This document shows, one piece after another, positions 1 through 9,688 of a stretch of DNA of 64,000 nt. The notes under the pieces are model-generated. The model worked only from the letters and a program-made list of their open reading frames with translations. It searched no databases and was not told where the DNA came from. This DNA comes from Sanderia malayensis (Eukaryota > Cnidaria > Scyphozoa > Semaeostomeae > Pelagiidae): contig RQOL01000863.1 of assembly GCA_013076295.1 (NCBI GenBank), positions 1,120,180 to 1,184,179 of the forward strand, read 5' to 3'. Both the position numbers and the translations under genes were made by a program. The first letter of the stretch is position 1; each line of letters starts with the position of its first letter.

Positions 1-639
1 GCTGTAGACTGAAGATAGCGGCGAAAGGTTTTAGTTTGAGTCATTGAAGAAGTTTTGAAATCTACTGGTCAAGTGTCTATTTGTTGGGGTGCGTGATCAT
101 TTGACCTAGGAAAGACCAACTGGTAATTTTCATTCACTTATTTTGGTCAGCGATAATTAAATTAGTTTATTACTAAATCATACTGCAGTAGCTATCTTCA
201 ACTGTAGTTGATCTTAATTGCCATAACAATTGGCTCCCGATGTAACGTCTTGTGTAATATAATAAACTTCCCGACATTGCAAAATGAAAGTCTTGTCCCT
301 TTAACTATGTTACCATGATACAATCTACTCCTGCTTCTAACCAGATTGATGATTTCAAGGTTATTTCAATCGTTATTCCTCTGAACCAAGACAGTCCTCT
401 GATCGCTGTACCCTGCATCATCCCTCCAATCTATCAATTCTGATCATGTCTACGGCATTATTTGAAGGCAGATGTAACACCCTAGTCAAGAAAAAACCTG
501 TGTTCACATCTCCATGCTGTTATTTGTATATCATAGTTTGCACTATAGTGTATAGTGCAGACTATGATATAGTGTACTATAGAATATCATTACATGTTCA
601 ATAACACAGTCTTTGTCTTTTGCAGTGGAAGATTAAATT
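1..639 (+). other. 5' flank and probable 5' UTR intron of gene I
   Basis: No coding region is seen here. A pyrimidine-rich 3' splice site (cttttgcag) ends at 625, and the start codon of gene I follows at 640. The first coding exon is therefore probably preceded by an intron in the 5' UTR, whose upstream exon was not identified. The stretch also holds a short hairpin, listed separately. Confidence 0.4.
528..570. repeat. short near-perfect inverted repeat
   Basis: Two 20-nt arms (528-547 and 551-570) are reverse complements except for one position, which would be a G-U pair in RNA. The loop is only 3 nt. It lies in the probable 5' UTR intron of gene I. The short loop argues against a conventional microRNA precursor; it may be a cruciform-prone site or a transposon scar. 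Confidence 0.6.
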
Positions 640-3168
640 ATGGCACGAAAAGCGAACCTTCTCACGCTGCTTCTTTTTTTCTGTTTGCCATGTCAAATTC
701 AAAATGCAATCCATGCATCATCAAGTGAGTAATGAGATTTTGAATGTGTTCTGTTTAAGTGGGAACGAGTAAGGAGTCAAAGTTCAGAAAGAATAAGGAG
801 TCAAAGTTCAGAAAGCGTAAGGAGTCAAAATTCAGTACGAGTGAGCAGTCGAAATTCAGTAAGATTGATATGGCAAAGTTCAGTGAGAGTGTTCAGGAGC
901 CATCTATCGTAAGAACGACACTAAAGGGTTTGAGCAAAGCAATACGTCTTTCAACATTAACCATCCGCGTAGAATCATCTTTTGAACTGTTTGTCTTTAC
1001 CATCAACTAACTAAAACTTTTGATTAAATTAATGATTTCCTTGCTATAGACTAATAATACTTTAATTAATAACTAATAAAAGTATTATTTTTGCAAACAC
1101 TAATTACTAACTTCATTAACTTTAAACAGGTGCACCATTCGAAAATAAATTTGGCAGGGGTAGGAGTCTCAAACAATGAAATCATTTTGTAACATATCAA
1201 ATTTAGTAATAAAAATAGATTGACTTATGTTGATAAATATTAGTCAATCTTTATTAGCATTTGATAAACATTGTCGATAATGAAACTTGCACTATTCAAA
1301 AATTAAAGAAAGAAGCTTTACGTTATGCCTCAATTGTTGCAGAATTAATTACGTATAATATTTTTTATTTCTTTAGTAATAAGCAGAAAAGCAAGACATA
1401 TTGTTGCAGCACTTAAAAGTCAAGATGTCGCAAGCAAGAATCCAAAGGCAGTTGTGGCAGGTAATCTTGTAATGAAATTAATTAAATACAATACAATTAT
1501 TGCATATAGTTTCAAAACTCTATGCGATAATTGTAGCATATAGTTTTGAAATTTGCTGCTCTTTAACGTTGCAGCAAGCTCCCATGAGTTGCAATTTAGT
1601 TTCTTAGATTCAATACTTAGCCCGACGAATGAATAAAAGGATTCCCACATATTTATTTTCTGACTTAATGCTAACCAGGTTTAGTCTGCAAATACTATTA
1701 GTAGCTACGTGGTATACTTTGCATCAATACGGCACATGTTTTGACCCATATTCCTAGTGTGACAGACGTAGAATTTATTTATTACCATTTTACATAACTT
1801 TCTACTCACTGCTCGAGTCTCTCTGAATCTCACGTCAAGTTCAAATCATAACAACTATATCGGTTTTTTTAATTCTGCCTGTGATTTGTCTTTAGATCAC
1901 CCTCTTTGGCCCGGCTGGGGTTTTGGCACACCGGTTGGAGACCCATTATCCCCGAACATCAAGGAGCCGCCAGCGCTTGCGGCTCTTGCATTCAAAACTG
2001 TTGATAACTACAACGGCAGCCCTCAGCCGCCGAACCCAAAGAAAACAGGCCAATCTGCAACGCCGACTGGCATCGATACTGTGGCGAACGTCACTCAGAG
2101 CGGTGTACAGAGTACGATTGTTGTGAACAACGATTTGCAAGAAATCACCAGTTCGTTATATGTCGGTCAGTATCCAACAACGAGTACAGAGGCGACAACA
2201 CCGACAACGCCAACGACACCGACGACTCCGACTACACCGACGACCCCAACGACTCCGACAACGCCGACGACTCCGACGACGGAAGCTACGACGCCGACGA
2301 CGTCTCCGCCGATCGTGCAACAAGGCATATCCGTGGTAGTGAACGGCCAAGCCAATAGTGACAAGAAATTCGGATACAATGATAAATATCAAGGTATTTT
2401 CAATATTAAACAACATCATTTGTGTTTACATTTGTATAAGACCCTCTACAAGACTGGCACGTAGAGATGCAGTAGAATATCGATATACTTAGCCACCCCA
2501 TTCCGATACGTTGGATTTTATTCTAAAAGACCACATAGTCCGTCCAGCAGAGCTAAACTTTAAGAAATCAAGCTGAAAAAAACAGCCGTGTAGATTGGTT
2601 GCTGACATTATTTGTGTTTCATTCATTTGACGCTGGACTTGATTTTGAATGTTACTTAAGTTTTATTCACTTTCAAGCTTCAATGAATGAAAGAGCAAGA
2701 CACAGAAATCCGATTCTTGATGTTCAAACCGGAGATTCGATGTGTAAGTTACCTTGGAAGTCATTACTGCTACTGCTTGCATTTTGGTAATCGGATGGGG
2801 ATTAGGTACTTGAACCATAACTTTGTATCTGGTGTAAAAATTGCAGTTTTGGTTGCTTGTCAGTGACTTGAAATTTTTTGGCTGGGAGTGACAATCAAAG
2901 TGTTATTAAACCTTGTTAATGTGATTGAAATCTCATTCCATTAATCGTTGTTCCAGCTTTTACTGGCATCCAGGTTATGAGCAACCAAGGGATGATCTAC
3001 GATGTTTGGGTTCCGGAGAACCGAAAGAAGAGACGGCGGCGAAGAAAAAGAAGGGCCATAGGTCAGAGGTTGATTCAAAGGGCACTGCATATTAATAACA
3101 AGAAGGCAGAGGATAATGGAAGGACACTTAAGCTGGTGGATATGTCACTGAGTAAGGTAACAGAATAG
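640..3168 (+). CDS. Gene I: secreted mucin-like Thr/Pro-repeat protein with basic tail
   Basis: Six coding exons join into a 324-residue protein: 640-724, 1130-1159, 1377-1460, 1896-2393, 2678-2743 and 2957-3168. Every intron has GT-AG ends and every one is in phase 1. Exon 1 encodes a signal peptide (MARKAN, then a Leu/Phe core) ending near an Ala/Ser-rich site. Exon 4 holds an aromatic/Gly/Pro stretch (HPLWPGWGFG), an Asn/Val-rich middle and a run of Thr-Thr-Pro units that looks mucin-like and O-glycosylatable. Exon 5 (66 nt) encodes a 22-residue module that recurs twice in gene II. Exon 6 carries a strongly basic run (KKRRRRRKRR). No enzyme or known adhesion domain was recognised. An extracellular-matrix role is inferred from the signal peptide, low complexity and phase-1 architecture. 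The basic run could alternatively be a proprotein-convertase site. Confidence 0.72.
769..890 (+). repeat. 24-bp tandem repeat that is open in frame (possible alternative exon of gene I)
   Basis: About five copies of a 24-bp unit with core AAGGAGTCAAAGTTCAG lie in intron 1 of gene I. In one frame they encode octapeptides built on K-E-S-K-F. A segment from 760 to 882, or to 858, has acceptor- and donor-like ends and is phase 1 on both sides, matching all other exons of the gene. The drawback is that the intron left upstream (725-759) would be only 35 nt. Confidence 0.5.
2186..2292 (+). repeat. coding minisatellite (Thr-Thr-Pro codons)
   Basis: A 9-bp unit encoding Thr-Thr-Pro is repeated about ten times inside exon 4 of gene I, with two TEA-type interruptions. 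Synonymous variation (acg/aca, ccg/cca/ccc) shows that the peptide repeat is better conserved than the DNA. Confidence 0.8.
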
Positions 3169-4554
3169 CAATGCAGTTATGGATGCGCTGATATAAGTAC
3201 GATTAGCATGCTTTAATGTTGCTGTGTGCGTCTATTTTGTGCTGATGTTATAGCATACTGGATATGCTTTTGGCTTCGATACTCGGCTCAGGTTAACATT
3301 GCAGTGCATGTGCTATGAGCATTAACAACCATTGAGGATTCCTCCTCAGCTTCAATTCTTGCACCAGGAAACTGTTAGCTTACCGTGCATGGACCCTGGA
3401 AGCTTTTAGCCTACGGTGCGTGGACCCTGGTAACTACGAAGGAGGACACAGGGGTGATATTGTTTTCACTGTTGTTTGTCAATCACTTTGGAACTTTTAA
3501 TGCATATGGCTTGACGCCACTTATGGATGAACACACTAATTTGTTTAGCAATTGGTGAAATAATCATTCTATTTTGTATCACCATTCCATGCCAACAAGG
3601 ACGTAACAGTTTAGTAGTGTTTGTGATATTTTATTTTCTTATCACCGATATTAATGCTGGGCTACACCATGCTTGTTTCTATGTTTGTCAATTTAATTGC
3701 TCATGTTTCTTTATATGTGTAGAGTTTATGAACCCTGGGGAAAGGATTTTAACTAACAACGTTTCGGTCTCTTTGTAAAAGGTATGGGCATGAGTGTTAT
3801 TGTGGAAAATCGCGAGAGAGGATTGAAAATGGAGTACCTCATGGCTTGGCTGCATTTAGTCTCTACGGTGCTTTTGGAGCGTCAATGACATAACAAATGT
3901 GATTTTTATTTTTCATCAATTTGTATTTGTATTAGCTCAGTATTTTTCAAGGGCTGATGAAAATTAACATGCATAGAGAACCTTGTTGACTGGCAACCAA
4001 CTTCAAGTTCTTTTCTCTGGATTGAACAGTTGTCGATATTGTTTGTCTGGACCGAATCCATTGTCTAAACTGTTGATCTATCGCATTGGCTACATTCAAG
4101 TTTCTTTTAGCCAATCACAACCAAAGCTATTGTCATTGGCATTTGCGCATGTGCTGTATTTTCAACTGGCGAGGAATGGGTGCCTTGTTAGGCCGAATTT
4201 GGGCGTATGCACAGGAAGATTTGCCCATCTCAAAATGGACGCAGAAGTATTTCTGCGTATGTATTGTTTTGGCTGACAGGGAGATATGCAATGTAAGTCC
4301 TAACGTTTAATGTTATTCATCTGCCTATTACATATCGAAGCTGATACAAATTGATTATACTAGGGTGAGGGTGAAAATGAAAGCGCACACAAGGAATGGG
4401 CCTAACTTGGTTTTGCGAACCCGCTCGAATCCAAGCCTTAGCAGGCACCATTACTATGGGAGAGCAACGTTTGGTTTCTCAACTTCAATCTATGATGTTT
4501 TTTCCATGTAAATTAAAATAATTGGCGCATGAATTAATTAAGAAATTTTTTTGG
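3169..4554. other. intergenic, no supported gene
   Basis: The 3' flank of gene I. Open frames here are short and lack both splice context and recognisable domains. A 27-bp motif around TGGACCCTGG is tandemly duplicated near 3378-3432. Otherwise I see nothing. Confidence 0.5.
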
Positions 4555-4963
4555 CAGTTCAGCTTAAGAAGTAAATTCCAAGCCAGTTGCAAAAACAGTA
4601 TGATAGAAATGGTATGTATCACTTTGATTTAATTGCTTTGCTATAGCATTACTTTTATGCAATATTTTTTTTGAATTAACGTCCCTTTATTGTTTAACGT
4701 CTTCGACACTACTTTCTACCAGCCGTGATTAATAAGTAACTCAGGTTCAATCTTAGCAGTGTCCTTTTGTTTATTTCTCCGTTGCTATGCAAATATTTGC
4801 GATCACTGCATTTACTTTTCATTTTCCGTGCTTGAGATTCATTTACTGGCAGAAAAGATTAATGCTTCATCTTTCTTCCAGAGCTTCCCAACGAGCTATT
4901 GAAATTTCAACGAAGGCTCCATTGTCGACCTAACAAAGCACGGATGATGCAAGCATAAATATG
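4555..4963 (+). pseudogene. exon-like remnants, inverted paralogue of the 24.8-25.6 kb region
   Basis: Two segments look like exons: one ending at a gtatgtat donor near 4612, and one at about 4882-4962 (acceptor ttcttccag, donor gtaaga). The second can read ELPNELLKFQRRLHC and then stops before its donor. A related pair lies on the minus strand at 25640-25582 and 24955-24845, where the second reads ELPNELWKLQRKLHC. The shared splice sites and mostly conservative differences suggest that both were exons of one gene or non-coding RNA before an inverted duplication. In this copy the first segment carries an in-frame stop in the frame that is open in the other copy. No family was recognised. Confidence 0.4.
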
Positions 4964-5087
4964 GTAAGATTTTGTCTTACTTTGTGCTTACTATAATGCT
5001 TCGATAAACACCTTTTTTGTGTCTTAAATTAAATTCATTTCCCTTTTGTTTTGCTATTGCCATTCTCTTGAACATAAGGTATTGCAC

Positions 5088-5740
5088 TGTGTTTATATTT
5101 TAATCAATGCGCAATGTCAGAAATTTAACTGAAAAACTGAACAAAACGAATTCCGAATTTAAACATCAATTGGGAATTTTTGGTTCTTCTCCTTTACTGG
5201 AACTCTTGCTAGCACAGCTTACTTGGAACAAGTGCCAGTGACTGACCCGTGCGCCACCCACCGCCCTGCAATTCTTAAAAGCATTATATAGTAAACAGGC
5301 CACCCCAAAGGTCTCGAGTTCAATTCCCCGTAATATCATATTATTTGATTTTTGATTTTTGATTTGATTTGATTGGATTAATTTTTTTTGCTTCGCTAAA
5401 CTCGTGCACATCAGGTATTTCATTGTGTTTATATGTTAATCAATGAGGAAAGTCAGAATTCAAGTGAAAATTAAACAAAACGAATTTAAATATCAATTGC
5501 GAATTTTGGTTCTTCTCCTTGACTGGAACTCTTGCTGGCACAGCTTACTTTGAACAACTTCCAGTGACTGATCCTTTCATCTATACGCCACCCACCACCC
5601 TGCAATTCTTAAACGCGTTATATAGTAAACAGGCCATTTCCAAGGTCTCGAGTTCAATTCCCCGTAATATCATAATATTTATTTTTTGATTTGATTGGAT
5701 TAGTTTTTTGCTTTGCTAAACTCGTGATTTCGATGATTAT
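5088..5740 (+). repeat. two tandem ~325-bp tRNA-like (SINE-like) repeat units
   Basis: Two head-to-tail copies, with a boundary near 5413, share a 3' portion containing GAGTTCAATTCCCC. This resembles the B box of a RNA polymerase III promoter and is followed by a T/A-rich tail. Related units occur in the opposite orientation at 14788-15029, 18243-18710 and 24515-24745. A tRNA-derived SINE is the likeliest identity, but the head-to-tail arrangement also resembles a small satellite. The A box is not clear. Confidence 0.6.
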
Positions 5741-5842
5741 TATTATGAATTTTTCCACTTCCGTTTCACGTGATCTATCCATATTTGTGTCAAGCTAGGA
5801 CCCAGGATTCTTTGCTATAAATATTTTTTCGCGTTCTTTAGA

Positions 5843-5931
5843 CGCCCTTTGCAAGTCATCACCGTGTCAGCCAGCAGAAGGAGAATGCGAAGGCTATGAG
5901 AAGTTGAAGTGCAAAAGCTACATGGCCTAAT
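5843..5931 (+). CDS. possible Cys-rich terminal exon
   Basis: After a good 3' splice site (cgttctttag) the frame reads DALCKSSPCQPAEGECEGYE, then LKCK and a stop, with a further donor (gtaagtttcg) just beyond the stop. Four cysteines in under 30 residues suggest the end of a small secreted Cys-rich peptide. No upstream exon with a signal peptide was identified, so this is a fragment at best and could be chance. Confidence 0.25.
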
Positions 5932-7119
5932 TTTGTAAGTTTCGTAAGGCCATTATCTTTTATATGATATTTCTGGATGTATTTGAAATGTCTTTAATTA
6001 TAAGACAGTATTTGCATTAGTTTTTCAATGTAAGCTGAATTTTACACTTTCGTTTTCAACTTCGTATGATTTATTCCACTTGTTAAAACAGGCGCCATTT
6101 TTGTATGGCTTCATTTCACGAATTTAGGCCCAGCTCCTTCGGTTTATTTTGCTTCAAATGATTTTAAACTTCCTTCAAAGGGTTCAATTCGATATTTTAA
6201 TTTGTTTCAACTCTATCTATATTTATTTTGTTTCTACTCCAGTTATATTTATTTTTATTTTATAGTAATATACGAATCCAGGCACTCTATCCTACCATGT
6301 CGAGATGAAGTCAAAGATGAAGATGAAGTTCATTCATGGGAATCAAGAACAAGATGAAGCAAATTATTGGTGAGTATATTCATATATACTTTCTCGTTTT
6401 CTTTTATTCCCTGGGCTTTCCTAGGCTTCCCCTTCGCCATTTCTTTATTTTTTCCATCAACGCAGGGCCGCAGTGGGGGTCATTTTTTGGCGGGGCAAAG
6501 GTGAAGATTTTCAGATAAGACTTCAATTTTTCAGGAACTTTTTTATTTCCTCTTATATATCAGTTCTTAACTACTTAATACATGAAGTAAAATTTCTCAA
6601 ATGTCTCAAAGGGGATGCAATGATTTCAATTAATGGCCTCTCCCCCTCTAGTAAGAGCCCATCAAAAGTTTCCAATCTCCGTACGCTTATTAGAGGAAAT
6701 AGGGTACATAGATTACTTCTCTCGTTGTTTGTAATTTTTATTATTTTAACTTTATGTTCCACTTTTCTTTTAGCTAATTTTAATCATGTTTCTTCTCGTA
6801 TCTTTAAAATTTTTTATTATTTTCTGTTTTTCTCTTTCATGTTCTTTGATGTATCCATTGGCAAGAAAGATTTCAAAACAGAAGAACAAGGAAGATGTTG
6901 TATATTTAATTAAATCAACATGGCTTTTTGTCTCTTCATTTATTGTCTCTTTCTCCGTATTTCATAATATAAATTAACATAATGAAAGAAAAATTGAGGA
7001 CGCGAGAGTTTAATGTATGAATGATAATATAGTGCAGTAATTATATAGTGGTAATGTATATAGTACGCAGTATGAATTATAATATATAATCTAATATTAA
7101 AATATATGAATTACTAACT
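5932..7119. other. AT-rich intergenic, no supported gene
   Basis: Low-complexity T-rich sequence. Open frames such as 6473-6913 are dominated by Phe/Ser/Ile from poly-T stretches and have no domain or splice support. Confidence 0.45.
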
Positions 7120-7447
7120 AATTGAGGAGGGATGAGAAGAAGTGAGAGTTAGAACAAGGGAAGGAGAGGTGAAAGGGAGAGTGGTGAGGAGGGGGAGTGA
7201 ATGGAGGAAAGGTGGAGGGGAGAAGGGAGAGTTGAGAGAAGAGTAGGAAGTAGAGGGAGGATAGTTGAGGTGGGAGAGTTGAGAGAGGGGGCTAGTGAGA
7301 GGGGAAGATTGGGAAAGAAAGGGAGGAGAGTTGAAGTGAGAGAGATGTTGAAAGGGAGAAGAGAGGAGTTAGAGGAAGAGTGATGTGGGCAAGTGAGAGG
7401 AGAGGAAAGAGAAGAGGGGGAGGAATGGGAGAGGAGGGAAAAGAGTA
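7120..7447 (+). repeat. ~330-bp polypurine tract
   Basis: The plus strand is almost entirely A and G, made of irregular GAGG/GGGAG/GAAGAG words with few pyrimidines. Homopurine tracts of this length can form triplex (H-DNA) structures. It borders the left arm of the long inverted repeat that starts at about 7514. Confidence 0.75.
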
Positions 7448-7513
7448 AATGATAATGATAATGAAGAGAGAGAATCCTTTTGTTTTTCCCGTTTTGTCTT
7501 TCTCTCTTTACCA

Positions 7514-8583
7514 CTGTTTTCAAGCCTGTTTTTTTCTTCCTTTAGTACTGTTATTTAGTCCTCTTGTTTTAACTTTTCTTTCTTTATATTTCTCTAATTT
7601 TCTATTATCGTTTTTATTCATTTGTTTTCACTTTAGTCCACCTTTTTTTTCCTTTTCTAGTTTCTTTCAATTTGCTTTTCTCATTTCCAATTAAATCTAA
7701 CTTTCTTTGTTTTCGTTTATTTTTTGCCAATTCCCTTCTACTCTTTTATTATATTTCTCATTTTCTTAACTTTCCTTATTTCTAGTCATTTGCATTTCTT
7801 TTCTCCTTTTTCTGTGGTATTCTTTCATTTCCTTATGTCTACTTATCTTACTTTACTGCTCTTATTTTTTTACTTCATTTTTTCTGTATTTTCCTTATTT
7901 TGTGACTCTCGTCCTATTAGTTGTCATTACGTTTTTCTTGATACAATAATTCAATGTATAATGACAGTTTAATGCAATGTAATTTAAAGTAGTAACCAAT
8001 AGTGTGCAATGAGATGGATAGGCCAAGGCCAAGAGCAAAGATATTTAAAGTGTTATTCCCTTACTCCCTTCTTTTTCCTTGGCCTATCCATCTCATTGCA
8101 GACTATTAGTTACTACTCTAAATTACATTGAATTAAGCTTTAATTATACATTGAATTATGGTATCACAAAGAATGGAAAGACAATTAATAGGACGACAGT
8201 TACAAAATGAGAAAAATATAGAAAAATGGAGTGGAAAATAAGAACAGTAAAGTAAGATAAGTAAACATAAGGAAATGAAAGAATACCAGAGAAAAAGGAG
8301 AAAAGAAATGCAAATGACTAGAAATAAGGAAAGTTAAGAAAATGAGAAATATAATAAAAGAGTAGAAGAGAATTACCATAAATAAACGAAAACAAAGAAA
8401 AATAGATTTATTGGAAATGAGAAAAGCAAATTGAAGGAGACTAGAAAAGGAAAAAGAAAGGTGGACTAAAGTGAAAACAAATGAATAAAAACAATAATAG
8501 AAAATTAGAGAAATATAGAGAAAGAAAAGATAAAAGAAAGGGAATAAATAACAGCACTAAAGGAAGAAAAGAAATGAAAACAG
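7514..8583. repeat. long inverted repeat (foldback element, ~510-bp arms)
   Basis: The left arm (7514-8029) and right arm (8077-8583) are imperfect reverse complements along their whole length, separated by about 47 nt. Matching landmarks include outer CTGTTTTCA/TGAAAACAG, the TTCCTTTAGT-containing blocks and inner GATAGGCCAAGG/CCTTGGCCTATC. No transposase and no obvious target duplication are seen. A transcript would form dsRNA of about 500 bp, as in hairpin-siRNA loci. It may equally be a foldback transposon. Confidence 0.8.
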
Positions 8584-9368
8584 ATTTGATATACCTTCTT
8601 TTTCCTATTTTCATTGATGTTTTGGCTGGAAGGTAACCTCCATCAAAGACGAGTATTGGAGTGATATCTTTAACGAGCCATCATCGTTCTTTTTAACACA
8701 ATTAACATTTCTAAGAATGAAATAATAGCAGATAAATATTTTATCAAACTTAGAAGATAATCAAGAGAAATGTAAATGTTTGAAAAACATTGATCAGAAG
8801 GTTTACTTCTAATAAAATGATGAAAAATGTTTACGTAGGCTGTATTTAACATCAAAGTGTAATGATTTTGGTTCTGGCCATTTTTCAACAATAATAGCGT
8901 TTAATTCCCGGGTAGAGGATAATATGCGGGAGCTACAACAGGAGACAAAAGTCCCTCGGACACCCGAAAACTTCATTGGATAATGCTATGTTTCTAAACA
9001 CTTTGTTCCCTATGAGCAGAATGCGACCCCCCATTTCCCCCAAACAAATGTTATCGTGCAGCAGTCTTCTCATCACAGGGCCAAAAGAATATTTATTATT
9101 TAAAATAACCGCCTCTTCAGACAACATTGTTTTGGGGGGACGGGGAAGTGAATGAAGTATGCGTGTAAAACTTGCAAAAGTCCTAGGTGTCCCAGTTTAG
9201 TAAAAAATAGGGGTATTTATTACAAATACTATTGTATTGTATTTTCCCATTATATTTCTTAAATCCTGTACGAAACTCAATGTCAGTTACGACCTCAATT
9301 GGTTATCAGATTTCGTTCAAATCTCCAGCTGATTGTTGCGTCTTTTTCACTAGTTAGAAGAACTGTTG
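8584..9368. other. intergenic, 5' of gene V
   Basis: No supported coding region. The sequence between the foldback element and the promoter-like module is unremarkable AT-rich DNA. Confidence 0.4.
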
Positions 9369-9458
9369 TGATTGGTTGATTCTCTAACATTGTGACGTGT
9401 ACTAATTAATCAAGACTTTGAGTGTTTCTGATTGGTTGATTCTCTAACATTGTGACGT
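9369..9458 (+). promoter_or_regulatory. duplicated CCAAT/CRE module upstream of gene V
   Basis: A 30-bp sequence is present twice, at 9369-9398 and 9429-9458, exactly 60 bp apart. Each copy contains ATTGG (an inverted CCAAT box, the NF-Y site class) and ends in TGACGT (the CRE half-site class of CREB/ATF). The module lies about 230-320 bp upstream of the probable start codon of gene V. Promoter function is inferred from position and motifs. Confidence 0.5.
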
Positions 9459-9688
9459 TGATTAAATTTTGATCAATTCTTGCAATATAAACAACTTAAT
9501 TTTCCAAACATTTTAATTGTTTTCTCATACACTTGGAGTTAACTGCTGTTATTTATCATACATGATTTTGCTTTACATACAACATTTGTTGCATATTTTG
9601 TGCCTTTTTCATACTGTTGCACAGTAGAATAGTCTATTGGGTTAAATAGTAATCTGTTACAATGTTTCACTTGGGTTTGTTAGCCACC

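Noticed and set aside
3527..3778. 83-codon membrane-like frame downstream of gene I
   Set aside because: Hydrophobic by composition, with no conserved motif, no Kozak context and no splice partners.
7449..7972. Phe/Ser/Leu-rich open frames on the plus strand
   Set aside because: They arise from T-rich DNA in the left arm of the foldback, and there is no domain or splice context.
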